This document shows, one piece after another, positions 45,006 to 54,400 of a stretch of DNA of 64,000 nt; the first letter of the stretch is position 1; the number at the start of each line of letters is the position of its first letter. Source of the stretch: Mucilaginibacter sp. JRF (GTDB lineage Bacteria; Bacteroidota; Bacteroidia; Sphingobacteriales; Sphingobacteriaceae). The notes under the pieces were generated by a model, which was not told the DNA's origin, searched no databases, and saw nothing but the letters and a program-made list of their open reading frames with translations. The position numbers and the translations under genes are program-made. The stretch spans positions 1-64,000 of the forward strand of contig NZ_JADFBY010000011.1 in the NCBI RefSeq assembly GCF_015223065.1, read 5' to 3'.

Positions 45006-46142
45006 ATGCCATTTTATCATGCCATTAAAGCAAATACTCCCGAGGGAAAACGCACCATTACCAAGTTACAAGTGTTACGCAAGCAACTTGCTGCCGAAAT
45101 TCCGGAAAAGCAAATGGAGAGTAACCTGCTGCTGGGCACCTGGAACATCAGGGAGTTTGGCGGTAGTAAATATGGTGGCCGCATAAGTGAATCGTACTAT
45201 TACATTGCCGAGATCATCTCTAAATTCGACATTATTGCCGTGCAGGAAGTGCGTGATAATCTTAAGGCGCTGGATAAGGTGATGAATATTTTGGGCAACC
45301 ATTGGTCGTACATGTTTACTGATGTTACCGAGGGTAGGCAGGGAAATTCTGAACGCACGGCATTTTTGTTTGATACCCGTAAGGTTAGGTTCGGTGGTTT
45401 GGCCGGTCAGTTAGTGTTACCTCCGTTTGAGGAGAAAGACCCTGTTAGCGGGCAAACCATTTACAAGCCGGTTAAACAGCTGGCACGCACGCCATTTATT
45501 TGTGGCTTTAAGGCAGGGTGGACAGATTTCACACTTACTACTGTGCATATTCTTTACGGCGAATCAACAGCTGAAGACCCGGAGCGGGTAAAAGAAATTG
45601 AGGATCTGGCGCAAATGATAGCACAGAAAGCTGAAAAGGCCACGGCATGGTCGCACAATATGATACTGCTGGGCGATTTTAACATTTTTAAGCGGGAGGA
45701 TAAAACCTACGAAGCCATAACCAAAGCAGGTTTCATCACCCCCGAGGCTTTGCAAAAGCTACCATCAAACGCGTTAAAAAATAAGTTTTATGATCAGATA
45801 GCATTCAGGGTTAGGCCAAATAAGTTTGAAACTACGGGCAAAGCCGGAGTGTTCGATTTTTTTAAGTCTGTTTTTAAGGATGATGAAACAGATGAACATG
45901 AGTACGCCGACGAGATGGGTAAAGGATATATGCAAAACTCCGAAGGTGAGCCTAAAGATGATAAGGCTAAAAGGAGCTATTACAAAACCTATTGGCGAAC
46001 CTTCCAGATGTCGGACCATTTGCCTATGTGGGTTGAGATACGTATTGACCATACTGACAATTATTTACAGAAAAAACTATTACCACCACAAACCGAGAAT
46101 ACAACTACCGATACCCCTGCCCTGCCGGTTACAGATCAGTAA
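45006..46142 (+). CDS. Endonuclease/exonuclease/phosphatase-fold protein, cytoplasmic
   Basis: 378 aa without a signal peptide. The DNase-I-like catalytic elements appear in order: LLGTWNIREFGG (Asn), IIAVQEVRDN (metal Glu), TVHILYG, LLGDFNIFKRED (Asp/Asn pair) and QMSDHLPMWVEI (Asp-His). These residues support a Mg-dependent phosphodiesterase acting on nucleic acid or a phosphorylated small molecule. The C-terminus beyond the Asp-His is a short Pro/Thr-rich tail. It stands alone, with neighbours about 90 and 185 bp away. The substrate is unknown. Confidence 0.85.
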   Translation: MPFYHAIKANTPEGKRTITKLQVLRKQLAAEIPEKQMESNLLLGTWNIREFGGSKYGGRISESYYYIAEIISKFDIIAVQEVRDNLKALDKVMNILGNHWSYMFTDVTEGRQGNSERTAFLFDTRKVRFGGLAGQLVLPPFEEKDPVSGQTIYKPVKQLARTPFICGFKAGWTDFTLTTVHILYGESTAEDPERVKEIEDLAQMIAQKAEKATAWSHNMILLGDFNIFKREDKTYEAITKAGFITPEALQKLPSNALKNKFYDQIAFRVRPNKFETTGKAGVFDFFKSVFKDDETDEHEYADEMGKGYMQNSEGEPKDDKAKRSYYKTYWRTFQMSDHLPMWVEIRIDHTDNYLQKKLLPPQTENTTTDTPALPVTDQ

Positions 46143-46327
46143 CGTTTTGTTAACAGCTTAACTATTTAATTGCGACACAGTTAATGTATACACTTGTTTA
46201 CTGATGATATGATAAATATTGAAACTTTTACACAGGTTACACAAAACACTTTACATTCATAAACCAGAGCGAAAACTTAGTAATGCTTTTTATACTTTAG
46301 CTGAATAATTGTTAAAAAAGTATCACT

Positions 46328-46525
46328 ATGTCGAGCAATAATCCGATATCAAATAACTTACCTAAACTTGGTCAGCGTGTACGCATTCAAGATGGTAACA
46401 AAGAAGTTAATGCCATATTTTTAGCATACCTAAATGCTGATGATAATTACTACTTGACCGATAGCGGCCGCCTTATTCCACAGGAGGAAATAAGCCACTT
46501 TACTGAAGCCGTTGAGATGAACTAA
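46328..46525 (+). CDS. Small 65-aa cytoplasmic protein
   Basis: 65 aa. It reads as a compact beta-rich domain (KLGQRVRIQDGNKEVNAIFL, then NYYLTDSGRLIPQEEISHF). It has no signal or membrane segment. I do not recognise a named family. Support for it being real comes from a TATACTTTAGC sequence about 35 bp upstream that resembles a -7 box, an unbroken reading frame, and a large hairpin just after its stop. Confidence 0.6.
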   Translation: MSSNNPISNNLPKLGQRVRIQDGNKEVNAIFLAYLNADDNYYLTDSGRLIPQEEISHFTEAVEMN

Positions 46526-46532
46526 TAAAGGT

Positions 46533-46588
46533 AGTGTTGTTGGTGCTATAGCTATAAGCATAAATAGCTAAAATAGCACCACGACACT
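46533..46588. repeat. Long imperfect hairpin after the 65-aa gene
   Basis: Outer arms AGTGTTGTTGGTGCTAT (46533-46549) and ATAGCACCACGACACT (46573-46588) pair with one bulge or mismatch. Inside is a second pair TAGCTAT/ATAGCTA. No T-tract follows, so a simple terminator is unlikely. It shares TAGCTAT/ATAGCTA and GCATAA with the palindrome at 37667-37700, which may be chance in A/T-rich DNA. Confidence 0.65.
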
Positions 46589-46710
46589 CACAACTTATTG
46601 GAGTATAGATATTTACTCACTATTTATACACTACACGTTTTAGTTTACGACAGTATTCGTGTGCATAAAATCAACCTGTCAAATTACTTTATTTGATAAA
46701 ATTTTAAGCC

Positions 46711-47175
46711 ATGAAAACAAAAATTATCTTATCAGCACTATCGCTTCTGATAGTTTCGGCTTCATATAAAGCTGATGGGCCGGTTAGCAAAAACGCCCCT
46801 ACCGCAAGTAAAGCAGCAAAACCAGCGGCACTGTCAGTAAAGGATATGACCCGCAACTTAGAGTTCGACTTTTGTAAGGCAGACATCCGCCAGCCTAATG
46901 ACAACCAGTTAGATCAGCTTGCGAAATATTTGAAGGATGGCAAACACGCCGTATCATTACGTGGCCATGCCGATGCTATAGGTACTTATGTGGGCAACTG
47001 GAAAATGTCGGACAAGCGAGCCATCGAGGTAAAAAAACAACTGATAAGCAAAGGTGTGGATTCAACTTTGATAGTTACTACCCCATTTGGTGATACCCTG
47101 CCTATATCGAGCAATAAAACAGCACAAGGCCGCCAAAAGAACCGTCGTGTAGAGATCGTTCTTAAAGCTCGTTAG
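46711..47175 (+). CDS. OmpA-family peptidoglycan-binding protein
   Basis: 154 aa. A signal peptide (MKTKIILSALSLLIVSASY) and an Ala/Lys-rich linker lead to one OmpA C-terminal domain (about 45-152): NLEFDFCKADIRQPNDNQLD, LRGHADAIGTYVGNWKMSDK, and the closing GRQKNRRVEIV. The usual Asp/Arg residues that bind diaminopimelate (in ADAIG and NRRVE) are present. It lacks a beta-barrel, so it is a small periplasmic tether. It stands alone; no operon partner is obvious. Confidence 0.88.
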   Translation: MKTKIILSALSLLIVSASYKADGPVSKNAPTASKAAKPAALSVKDMTRNLEFDFCKADIRQPNDNQLDQLAKYLKDGKHAVSLRGHADAIGTYVGNWKMSDKRAIEVKKQLISKGVDSTLIVTTPFGDTLPISSNKTAQGRQKNRRVEIVLKAR

Positions 47176-47344
47176 AAATTAGTTAGAATAGTTCATTCCT
47201 TTTAAAACTTTTTTAAAATATGTGGTGTTCTGTTATCGCTTTGTTATATTGGTAAAACGCTGATTTTGAATATCGAAATTCGATTTTTTCAATTTAGGCT
47301 CTTATCAATAGGTGTTAAAACAACAGCGAGGAGAACAATAGAAT

Positions 47345-48232
47345 ATGTTATTAGCGAAACAGATATCCATCATATATTTTTTAAAGTTAATTAAGTGGGA
47401 AGTACTGGCCATATTTCTGTATGCCTGTATAGTTGGCGGGTTAGATTATTTTACTTTTTTTAAGGATCTTACCATCCCCTTAAGCGTATCGGCAATGGTG
47501 GGCACGCTGTTGTCGCTGCTGCTGGCTTTCCGTACCTCGCAATCGTACGAGCGCTGGTGGGAAGCACGTATTATTTGGGGAGCCATTGTTAATGATAGCC
47601 GCACGCTTATCCGCCAGCTAATACAGTTTTTACCCAATAACGATCAAAAACAACAATACATTAGCGAGTTTGCCATAAGGCAATCCATTTGGTGCTATGC
47701 CCTGGCCGAAGGTTTACGTAAATGCCCGGCTACCGAAAAGGTTAATAATTATATAGCCCAGCTTGGTGCCGATAGTGATAACCGACCCAACCTGCTCCTC
47801 TCAAAACATACCGAACAGTTAGCTCATTTAAGTGAGCAATATCAGCTTAACCCCAACAAACAGGTACAGATAGACAGCACTATACAACGCCTCACCGATT
47901 CAATGGGCCGATGCGAACGTATCAAAAACACGGTTTTTCCTCGTGCATATAGTGTGCTGATCCACTTCCTGATCTACGTGCTGACCACTATTTTCCCATT
48001 CGGGTTGGATGATCACCACTGGGCCATTGAGATATGTATGGCCACTACGGTACCGGTACTTTTCATTGCTATTGAGCGTACCGCCATACTAATGCAAGAC
48101 CCATTTGAGAACAAACCGACCGATACACCAATGACGGCCCTTTCCCGCACCATTGAACGCAACCTGATGGAAATGGCCGGCTTACCAAAACCCGAGCAGC
48201 CTACACAGCCGGATAGGTTCTATTTGATGTAA
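47345..48232 (+). CDS. Bestrophin-family membrane channel
   Basis: 295 aa of the bestrophin (UPF0187/YneE) family. The signature RTSQSYERWWEARIIWG follows two N-terminal helices (about 15-37 and 43-60), and two more helices lie near 200-245 (LIHFLIYVLTTIFPFG, ICMATTVPVLFIAIERTAI). The acidic end DPFENKPTDTPMTAL is also typical. Bacterial bestrophins form pentameric ion channels, often cation-selective. It is monocistronic, about 170 bp after the OmpA-like gene. Confidence 0.92.
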   Translation: MLLAKQISIIYFLKLIKWEVLAIFLYACIVGGLDYFTFFKDLTIPLSVSAMVGTLLSLLLAFRTSQSYERWWEARIIWGAIVNDSRTLIRQLIQFLPNNDQKQQYISEFAIRQSIWCYALAEGLRKCPATEKVNNYIAQLGADSDNRPNLLLSKHTEQLAHLSEQYQLNPNKQVQIDSTIQRLTDSMGRCERIKNTVFPRAYSVLIHFLIYVLTTIFPFGLDDHHWAIEICMATTVPVLFIAIERTAILMQDPFENKPTDTPMTALSRTIERNLMEMAGLPKPEQPTQPDRFYLM

Positions 48233-48496
48233 TCGGCATCAGCATCAGCATCAATTATAACTGATGGATCACCAAGATTTATTGGATTGACTTGCTATGC
48301 TATTTCCTATCATCACCATTGTGAGTATTTGAACAACACTACCGGACACTACAATTTCACACAAGGGCATTAATTTCATACATAATTAGCCGTTAGGATA
48401 AAATTATTTCGACAAAGTAGAAAATAGTTTCAACTATACACAACTTTGTATACAACATTTGCGTATATATGCACAACCCTAATGTGATTTAAACAA

Positions 48497-48637
48497 ATGA
48501 TTTTTCTCATTGCAACTCCAGTTGTGCTTGTATTGGTATACATGGCTCAAAAATTTTGCGCTAACGTAAGCGCCGAAGCATTAAACAAAGATCAGGCTGA
48601 TAGCTGGTCTGTAGATCCCCGATTCCAAAAGAAATAA
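48497..48637 (+). CDS. 46-aa single-pass membrane protein
   Basis: A short frame read directly: MIFLIATPVVLVLVYMAQKF forms one membrane helix, followed by a polar tail CANVSAEALNKDQADSWS ending VDPRFQKK. A 264-bp gap without another gene precedes it (48233-48496, in which I see only A/T-rich DNA). A weak hairpin (AAGCAAAGC/GCTATGCTT, 48650-48674, then TTTTTT) follows and may end the transcript. Function unknown; it could also be a chance frame. Confidence 0.5.
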   Translation: MIFLIATPVVLVLVYMAQKFCANVSAEALNKDQADSWSVDPRFQKK

Positions 48638-48720
48638 TTATAAATACATAAGCAAAGCGGTATTTGCTATGCTTTGATTTTTTGTAATTCAACTAAAGGA
48701 TCTTTGTTTTCAAATTTACT

Positions 48721-48746
48721 AACCCGCCCCGTAAGGCGGGTTTTGC
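48721..48746 (+). terminator. Hairpin AACCCGCC/GGCGGGTT, possible terminator
   Basis: An 8-bp G/C-rich perfect stem with a six-base loop and a short TTTTGCTGTTT tract. It lies in the 431-bp stretch 48638-49068, which otherwise holds only the weak hairpin at 48650-48674 and the terminator of the next minus-strand gene. A 62-codon frame here has biased composition and is not called. Confidence 0.6.
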
Positions 48747-49018
48747 TGTTTATAATAGTTTCGTATCTCACTATATTATATAAAAAGCGCTATTCCCTAT
48801 TTACCAAATCAAGTAGCAATAATGAAATATCTATACACACTTCTATTTTTAGTAGCTGTTAAACCTGTAAATAACTGATAGGTATTGAAAAATATCGGCA
48901 TTGATCAAATTAGATGTTATAGGTTTATAGTCACTTTCACCTTCAGGCTTAGCTTTATAACTAAGTGTAAACAACCGCAATCTTCAAATCCCCCAATAAA
49001 AAATCTGTAAACAAAAAA

Positions 49019-49042
49019 AGCCGGAACCTTACGGCTCCGGCT
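49019..49042 (-). terminator. Intrinsic terminator of the glycosidase-like lipoprotein gene
   Basis: On the minus strand AGCCGGA ... TCCGGCT is followed by T7. It lies 27 bp after the stop of the gene at 49069. Confidence 0.85.
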
Positions 49043-49068
49043 ATGAGAGATATGTATTTATTAATTAA

Positions 49069-50133
49069 TTATTTGAAGTTAATTGTTACCGCTTTATCAG
49101 CCATATCAGAGTATTGGGTAGTCCATTTGATCAGGCCGTAGTTTGATTCCTGGTAGCTTTTGTATGGCTCATCAAACAATTCGTAGGTCATGGCAACTTT
49201 TACACGTGGGTTGGCACGGCATTTATCTAAGAATGTGTGGATGAATGCGTTTTGATTAGTTTCGTTAACTGAGAATGAGTTAGTTGATTTGTAACGGAAA
49301 CCGAACTCAGTGAACCAGATATCTTTAGTTGGGAACAGGGTTGACAATGTTGTAGTGATATCAGTAACCTTGTTGCTTTTGCCGGCACTTTCCATATCTG
49401 AGTACCAGTGGTAACCGATAGCATCATACTTAACACCGTAGTTTGAGCAGAAGGTTAAGAAACCCCAGTGTAACCAACCGGCATCGATCATGGTTTTAGC
49501 ACCCGGGTCGTTAGCTTTGATACCTTCGTCGGCACCTTTTAGGTATGAGGCAACCACTGCGCTTCTGGTAGCATCGTAATGTGAAGCTTCACGACCGCTT
49601 TTGCCCGAGATCAACAGGTCAAGCTCTAAATCGTTACCCAGGTTATAGTACTCAAAGTACTCACCATATTTGCCAGCGAAGTTAGCGCCAAGGGTACGGC
49701 CTTTTTCGTAAGCTGATTGCTCAGTGTCGGTTTCTTTCAATGTTCTTAAGTAAAGCATTGGCAGTAAGTTAACCTGACCGTTTTTAGCAGCATCACGCAG
49801 TGAGGTCCACAGGCTTGATGATGAAGCTGAGATAGTACCATCAGATGAAGTGATCACGTTGATACGGTACCAGTTCATGCCCATACCTTTTATCAGCTCG
49901 ATTTGCTTAGAGGCCGGGGTAGCCAGGTAAGGCGCATCACCAAACGGGTGACCGTTGATACCCAATTTAAGCGTTGAAGCCGAAGTACTGGCGGTTTTTA
50001 AAGTTGTTTGAGATTGGCTTGAAGCAACAGCTTCGTCAGCAGGAACAACATCATTTTGCTTTGAGCAAGAGGCGAAGGTGAATCCAGCAGCGCATACCGC
50101 AACTGCTAAACTCTTTGCAAAGTTTTTAATCAT
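49069..50133 (-). CDS. Lipoprotein with probable TIM-barrel glycosidase domain
   Basis: 354 aa from the ATG at 50133, chosen over 50151 for the signal peptide (ends FTFASC, C23). After a Ser/Thr-rich linker the protein reads as a (beta/alpha)8 barrel: KLGINGHPFGDAPYL, MNWYRINVITS, EYFEYYNLGNDLELDLL, YDAIGYHWYSDM and DIWFTEFGFRYKS. WFTEFGF fits a clan-A catalytic nucleophile Glu. The acid/base position reads GND rather than the usual NE, so the enzyme may use a nearby Glu or be inactive. It is a surface or periplasmic protein with its own terminator. Family GH39/GH5-like is a guess; the fold is fairly sure. Confidence 0.65.
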   Translation of the reverse strand: MIKNFAKSLAVAVCAAGFTFASCSKQNDVVPADEAVASSQSQTTLKTASTSASTLKLGINGHPFGDAPYLATPASKQIELIKGMGMNWYRINVITSSDGTISASSSSLWTSLRDAAKNGQVNLLPMLYLRTLKETDTEQSAYEKGRTLGANFAGKYGEYFEYYNLGNDLELDLLISGKSGREASHYDATRSAVVASYLKGADEGIKANDPGAKTMIDAGWLHWGFLTFCSNYGVKYDAIGYHWYSDMESAGKSNKVTDITTTLSTLFPTKDIWFTEFGFRYKSTNSFSVNETNQNAFIHTFLDKCRANPRVKVAMTYELFDEPYKSYQESNYGLIKWTTQYSDMADKAVTINFK

Positions 50134-50327
50134 TAGGGTTTTTTTAATCAATAGTTACAGTCTTTTACGCCTTTGTATTATAAAGGTTACAACGTATAGC
50201 TATATTTTTTAAAAAAATTTCAATTGAAGAAAAACTCCGAATTATAATTATCTGAAAATGTTTCGATTAAAGCATTCTACAGCATTTTTTGCAAGCCAAA
50301 AACTATTCCGAAATCAGACAAAATAAA

Positions 50328-50355
50328 AAGCCCCGGATAAATAACCCGGGGCTTT
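50328..50355 (-). terminator. Intrinsic terminator of the long cold-shock gene
   Basis: AAAGCCCCGG / CCGGGGCTTT stem (CCCCGG against CCCGGGG) with a short loop; on the minus strand the T-run TTTTTATTTTG follows. It lies in the 386-bp stretch 50134-50519, which holds no gene; the rest is A/T-rich and includes the upstream region of the lipoprotein gene. Confidence 0.8.
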
Positions 50356-50519
50356 AGTAATGAATATTTATTTTTCGGACAGAGAAATAATAACCAATAG
50401 TTAACCTACAAGCACATCATAATGATGATTTTTCTTCAAGTAAGGTTATATCTATAGGTACAAATTACTTTCTATCAATTACCAACAAATGCTGATAGGA
50501 TGAACAACAAATAGTATAG

Positions 50520-50969
50520 TTACGCTTTTTTAACTTTAACAGCATTAGGGCCTTTTGCGCCTTGTTCAATCTCAAAGGTAACCTTATCGTTTTCCTTAAT
50601 TTGCTCCAATATGCCATTGATGTGCACAAAGATGCTCTCTTGAGTTAGCTGATCTTTGATAAAGCCATAGCCTTTTGAGTCGTTAAAAAAAGCTACTTTT
50701 CCGTTTCTGACAACCTCAACAGGTATATCTTCCTGCCTTGCTATACCAATCTGAATGTTCTCTAACGATACCTGCTTACGTTTACCGGGCACTTGCGGGG
50801 TCGACGTAATATCACCGTTTTCGTCAACATAGGCCATCATGTCGTCAAGGTCGCCGCCTTTTACAGCATTGGCCTTACGTTCTTCGGCTTTCTCTCTTTT
50901 GTCCTGTTGCTTTCTAAGTTTTTTCTTTTCGCGTTCTTTTTTGTTGAATGTTTCTGTGGATCTACCCAT
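50520..50969 (-). CDS. Cold-shock-domain protein with basic N-terminal extension
   Basis: 149 aa. Residues 1-40 are a strongly charged Lys/Glu/Arg helix (KKEREKKKLRKQQDKREKAE) usual for this Bacteroidetes Csp class. Residues about 83-148 are a cold-shock domain: NGKVAFFNDSKGYGFIKD with RNP1-like KGYGFI and RNP2-like SIFVHI. It should bind single-stranded RNA or DNA; the basic extension may add non-specific RNA binding. It is next to a second, short Csp gene (51096) on the same strand but each has its own terminator. Confidence 0.93.
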   Translation of the reverse strand: MGRSTETFNKKEREKKKLRKQQDKREKAEERKANAVKGGDLDDMMAYVDENGDITSTPQVPGKRKQVSLENIQIGIARQEDIPVEVVRNGKVAFFNDSKGYGFIKDQLTQESIFVHINGILEQIKENDKVTFEIEQGAKGPNAVKVKKA

Positions 50970-51049
50970 GTATTAATTTATGTGTTTTTTTGTTTTGCTG
51001 TATTGAAATGCAAGGAGGAAGTTATTTGTATAAAAATAGGTAAAAAAAA

Positions 51050-51075
51050 AGCATTCCCCTAAACAGGGGAATGCT
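51050..51075 (-). terminator. Intrinsic terminator of the short cold-shock gene
   Basis: A perfect 11-bp stem AGCATTCCCCT / AGGGGAATGCT with a four-base loop; on the minus strand T9 follows. It lies 20 bp after the stop at 51096. Confidence 0.92.
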
Positions 51076-51095
51076 ATACAATAATTTATAGTGTG

Positions 51096-51287
51096 TTAAG
51101 CTACTTTTACATTAATTGCATTAGGGCCTTTACGGCCTTCTTCAACCTCGTAATTAACAACATCGTTCTCACGAATGCTATCAATCAGGCCGGTAGTATG
51201 AACAAAGATTTCGCGACCACCATTGCTTGGTGTAATGAATCCGAAACCTTTAGTTTCATTAAAAAATTTTACTGTTCCTTGTTGCAT
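51096..51287 (-). CDS. CspA-type cold-shock protein
   Basis: 63 aa, one cold-shock domain: GTVKFFNETKGFGFITPSNG with RNP1 KGFGFI and RNP2 EIFVHT, ending EEGRKGPNAINVKV. It is a single-stranded nucleic acid binder that melts RNA structure. The 190 bp upstream (51288-51476) is A/T-rich and could hold a cold-shock leader; I see no clear structure there beyond a GCGTATCTTGCG sequence that includes a -7-like TATCTTG. Confidence 0.95.
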   Translation of the reverse strand: MQQGTVKFFNETKGFGFITPSNGGREIFVHTTGLIDSIRENDVVNYEVEEGRKGPNAINVKVA

Positions 51288-51476
51288 TATTTATTGCTTT
51301 ATTAATAAGTACGCAAGATACGCATAATAAACGACTTAGCTTTCCTTTTGCTAAAATTTATTAAATATAATTTAAACAGCAAGGCTAAATTATTTGAATA
51401 AAAAGCGCCTTAAGCCGCTTTAAGCAGCATAAACCAACATTAATACCTCCCTCATAAATATTTTGCGCTTTGATAA

Positions 51477-54400
51477 TTACCGGCGATTTTCTTTTCGATA
51501 AAGCATATTTACCTCAGCAGCGGTAAGCGGTGTTTTATAAATTTTAACCTTATCCAACTCCCCCTGAAATATTCGCTCACCCGGAAACTCCTCATTTTGG
51601 CCTAAAACCCATTTGCTGGTGTTGCTAAGGTTGGCACTTTCTTCGAGTACGGTAGTTCCCGCTAATGCACCATCAATATATAGTTCGAGCTTTTTGCCGC
51701 TGCAAACACCCGCAATATGGTGCCAATGATCTTTCCAATCGGCAGGCAGGTTCACGGTTAAATCTCCGCGCCCCCAGCCACCGGCAAAAAAGGTGAGTGT
51801 TTTTTGATCGGTTATCTGTAATACATGGCTATCACCTTTGGTGATAATATCTACCAAACCCTTTTGGCTACCTGTAGGATATACCCAGCCCATCATGGTG
51901 AGAGTTTCGCCCATTTCATCCAGACTTGGGGCATTAGACACCTCAACGTGGTTATCCTCATTAAATATAAATGTGCCGCTATTGTTTTTATTGGCTGATA
52001 TAATGTGCCCGTTATTTTCAAACCCCGATGAATCAGTAATGATATCCCCTCCTTTCACCCCTACCGGAGATAGCGATAATAACAACGCCTCCATTGCTTG
52101 CTGATAAACCTTATAGCGCACCTGCTGACCATTCACCGTGACTTGCTGAAAGCCTGAAGTTGGGGAGGTCAATTTATGCTGTACATCCTTTTTCTCCCCC
52201 TCATCCAGCGAAACCGTATCGGTAAGTATCAGTTTATTGTTCAGCTTTACAGGCACATAAAACGTACGCATTTGTCCATCAATGTTTTGAATCATGTAGC
52301 TTAGCTGACCATCTTCGTGCAAGCTCACCATGGGTGTAGTTTTGATTCCTATAATACGCAAAGCGTTTTCGGCTTTCAACTTTACCGGGGTAACCTTAAC
52401 GTTGAGCGGCTTAAAACCTTCAATATTTACAGTTGTAGCTTTAGCGGCGTATAGTTTTAGGGAGATAGAATCTTTAACAATCTGCCCGTGCTCAACAAGT
52501 GTATTTTTATACGTGTACGGCTTACCATCTTTTAAAACAACTATCTTTTGCAAGCCTGTGCTGCCGTTGTTGGTTAGCGAGTAACGGATGTAAAAGAGCT
52601 GATCGGGCTTTACTTTATGGGTTGATACTGATATGTTTGATACCCGTATATCCGTCGGATTTTGAGTTTCTGATAGTTCTTTTGGGTCTTTATCAAGCGG
52701 CCATTGCGATGGTTGAGCACTCATTTTAAAGTCGACATTACAACCATTAGCTAATAATTCATGTGGTATGATTAGCTGCTGCCAATCTTTACCGTTGATA
52801 CTTAATGCTTTCACGTAGCCGCCTTGTTGATCGCTGTTGATAGTTAACTTACGGCCATTAGGCAGGTTTAAAGTTGCCGACCGGAACAATGGAGTACCAA
52901 TGCTATATAATGGCCTGCCGGGGACTGTTGGGTAAAGGCCCATAGCGCTGAACAGGTACCAGCTTGACGTTGAGCCGAGATCATCATTACCCGGCAAACC
53001 GCCCGGGGTATTACTGAAACGCTCCAGCATAATTTGCCTGTTCCATTTCTGTGTTAAGTCGGGCCGACCGGCCTGGTTGAACAGATAGGGCACATGAAAT
53101 ACAGTTTCGTTATCAAAAACCAGCACCTGATTTTGCAGAACAGAATCCAGTCGCGCGGCAAAAAGTTGATCACCGCCATTCAGGTTGATCAGATCTTTAG
53201 CATTATGCGGCACAAAGTAACCATACACCCATTGGTCGCCCTCCTTATAGCCCGACATGCCGGGCTGTAATTTGAACTCATCGCCATTTTTGGGCAAAAA
53301 AGTAACCGCGTCCTTATTAAACAAGTTTCGGTAGTTATATGCCTTACCCGATTCTAAACGCCAGATACTGCTATCGGCCATTACATGCTTAGCAAACTGC
53401 GTCAAAGCCCAATCATCATAAGCGTATTCAACCGTACGGGTAACTGATTCGGCATGCGTAAAGGGCACATACCCGTTTTGATGATAGGCGGCCATATCCT
53501 TTTGTAAAAACGGACCGGTAACCAGGCTTTTCTTCATGGCCTCGTAAGCCTCTGCCTTATCAAAGCCTGTAATACCTTTCAGATAACTGTCGACTATAAT
53601 TGGTATGGCGTGGTTACCCGTCATTGATTCAATGGGTAAATGACCGTTTTGCCGATAAACATCAAGCATGGAAAGTATCACATCCTTTTGTTTATCCGGG
53701 TACAGCAGCGTTAACAATGGGTGCAATGTACGGAAGGTATCCCAGGGTGAAAAGGCACCGTATTGATTGTTACCGCTACGCTGATGTATGTTACCATCAC
53801 CTCCCCGGTATCGGCCATCGGCATCATCAATAACCCAGGGTATCAGCAATGAATGATACAAGGCGGTATAGAAAACGGTTTTATTTTGTTCATTATCATC
53901 GGCCACATCAATTACCGATAGCTGTTTTTGCCAGGATAAAGCGGTTTGTTTATGTATATCATCAAAGCCTGAATTGCCCTGCTCTCTACTGATGTTTTGC
54001 TTAGCCGCTGCGTAGTCAATTGCAGAAGTGCTCAGCCTTACATTAATTACTTTTTTTGATGCAGATGATTTTGAAAAGGTAAACAGCCAACCGCCCTTAA
54101 CCTTCTTTTTGGTAAGATAGGCCTCCGAAAAAAGCATGATCGTATTGCGACTACCAATATGCAGTTCCTGCTTTAATGGAGTTACCGCCTCCCCTGCATC
54201 GGCTACAAATAATTGAACTGCTGCTCCTTTTACAAATGCAAAACGAAAGATACCGGTACGGGGTGTGGTTGCAGCTTCGACAGTGGTGCCATCATCATCA
54301 AAAACAACTTTGTAATATCCGGGTGAGGCTACCTCTGTTTTGTGCGAGAATTTTCGGCTGTAATTACCCGAATCTAAATTAGCGCCAATAGCTACCGGCA

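Noticed and set aside
48674..48862. 62-codon plus-strand frame
   Set aside because: Ser/Phe-rich low-quality frame running through a terminator hairpin; no support from context.
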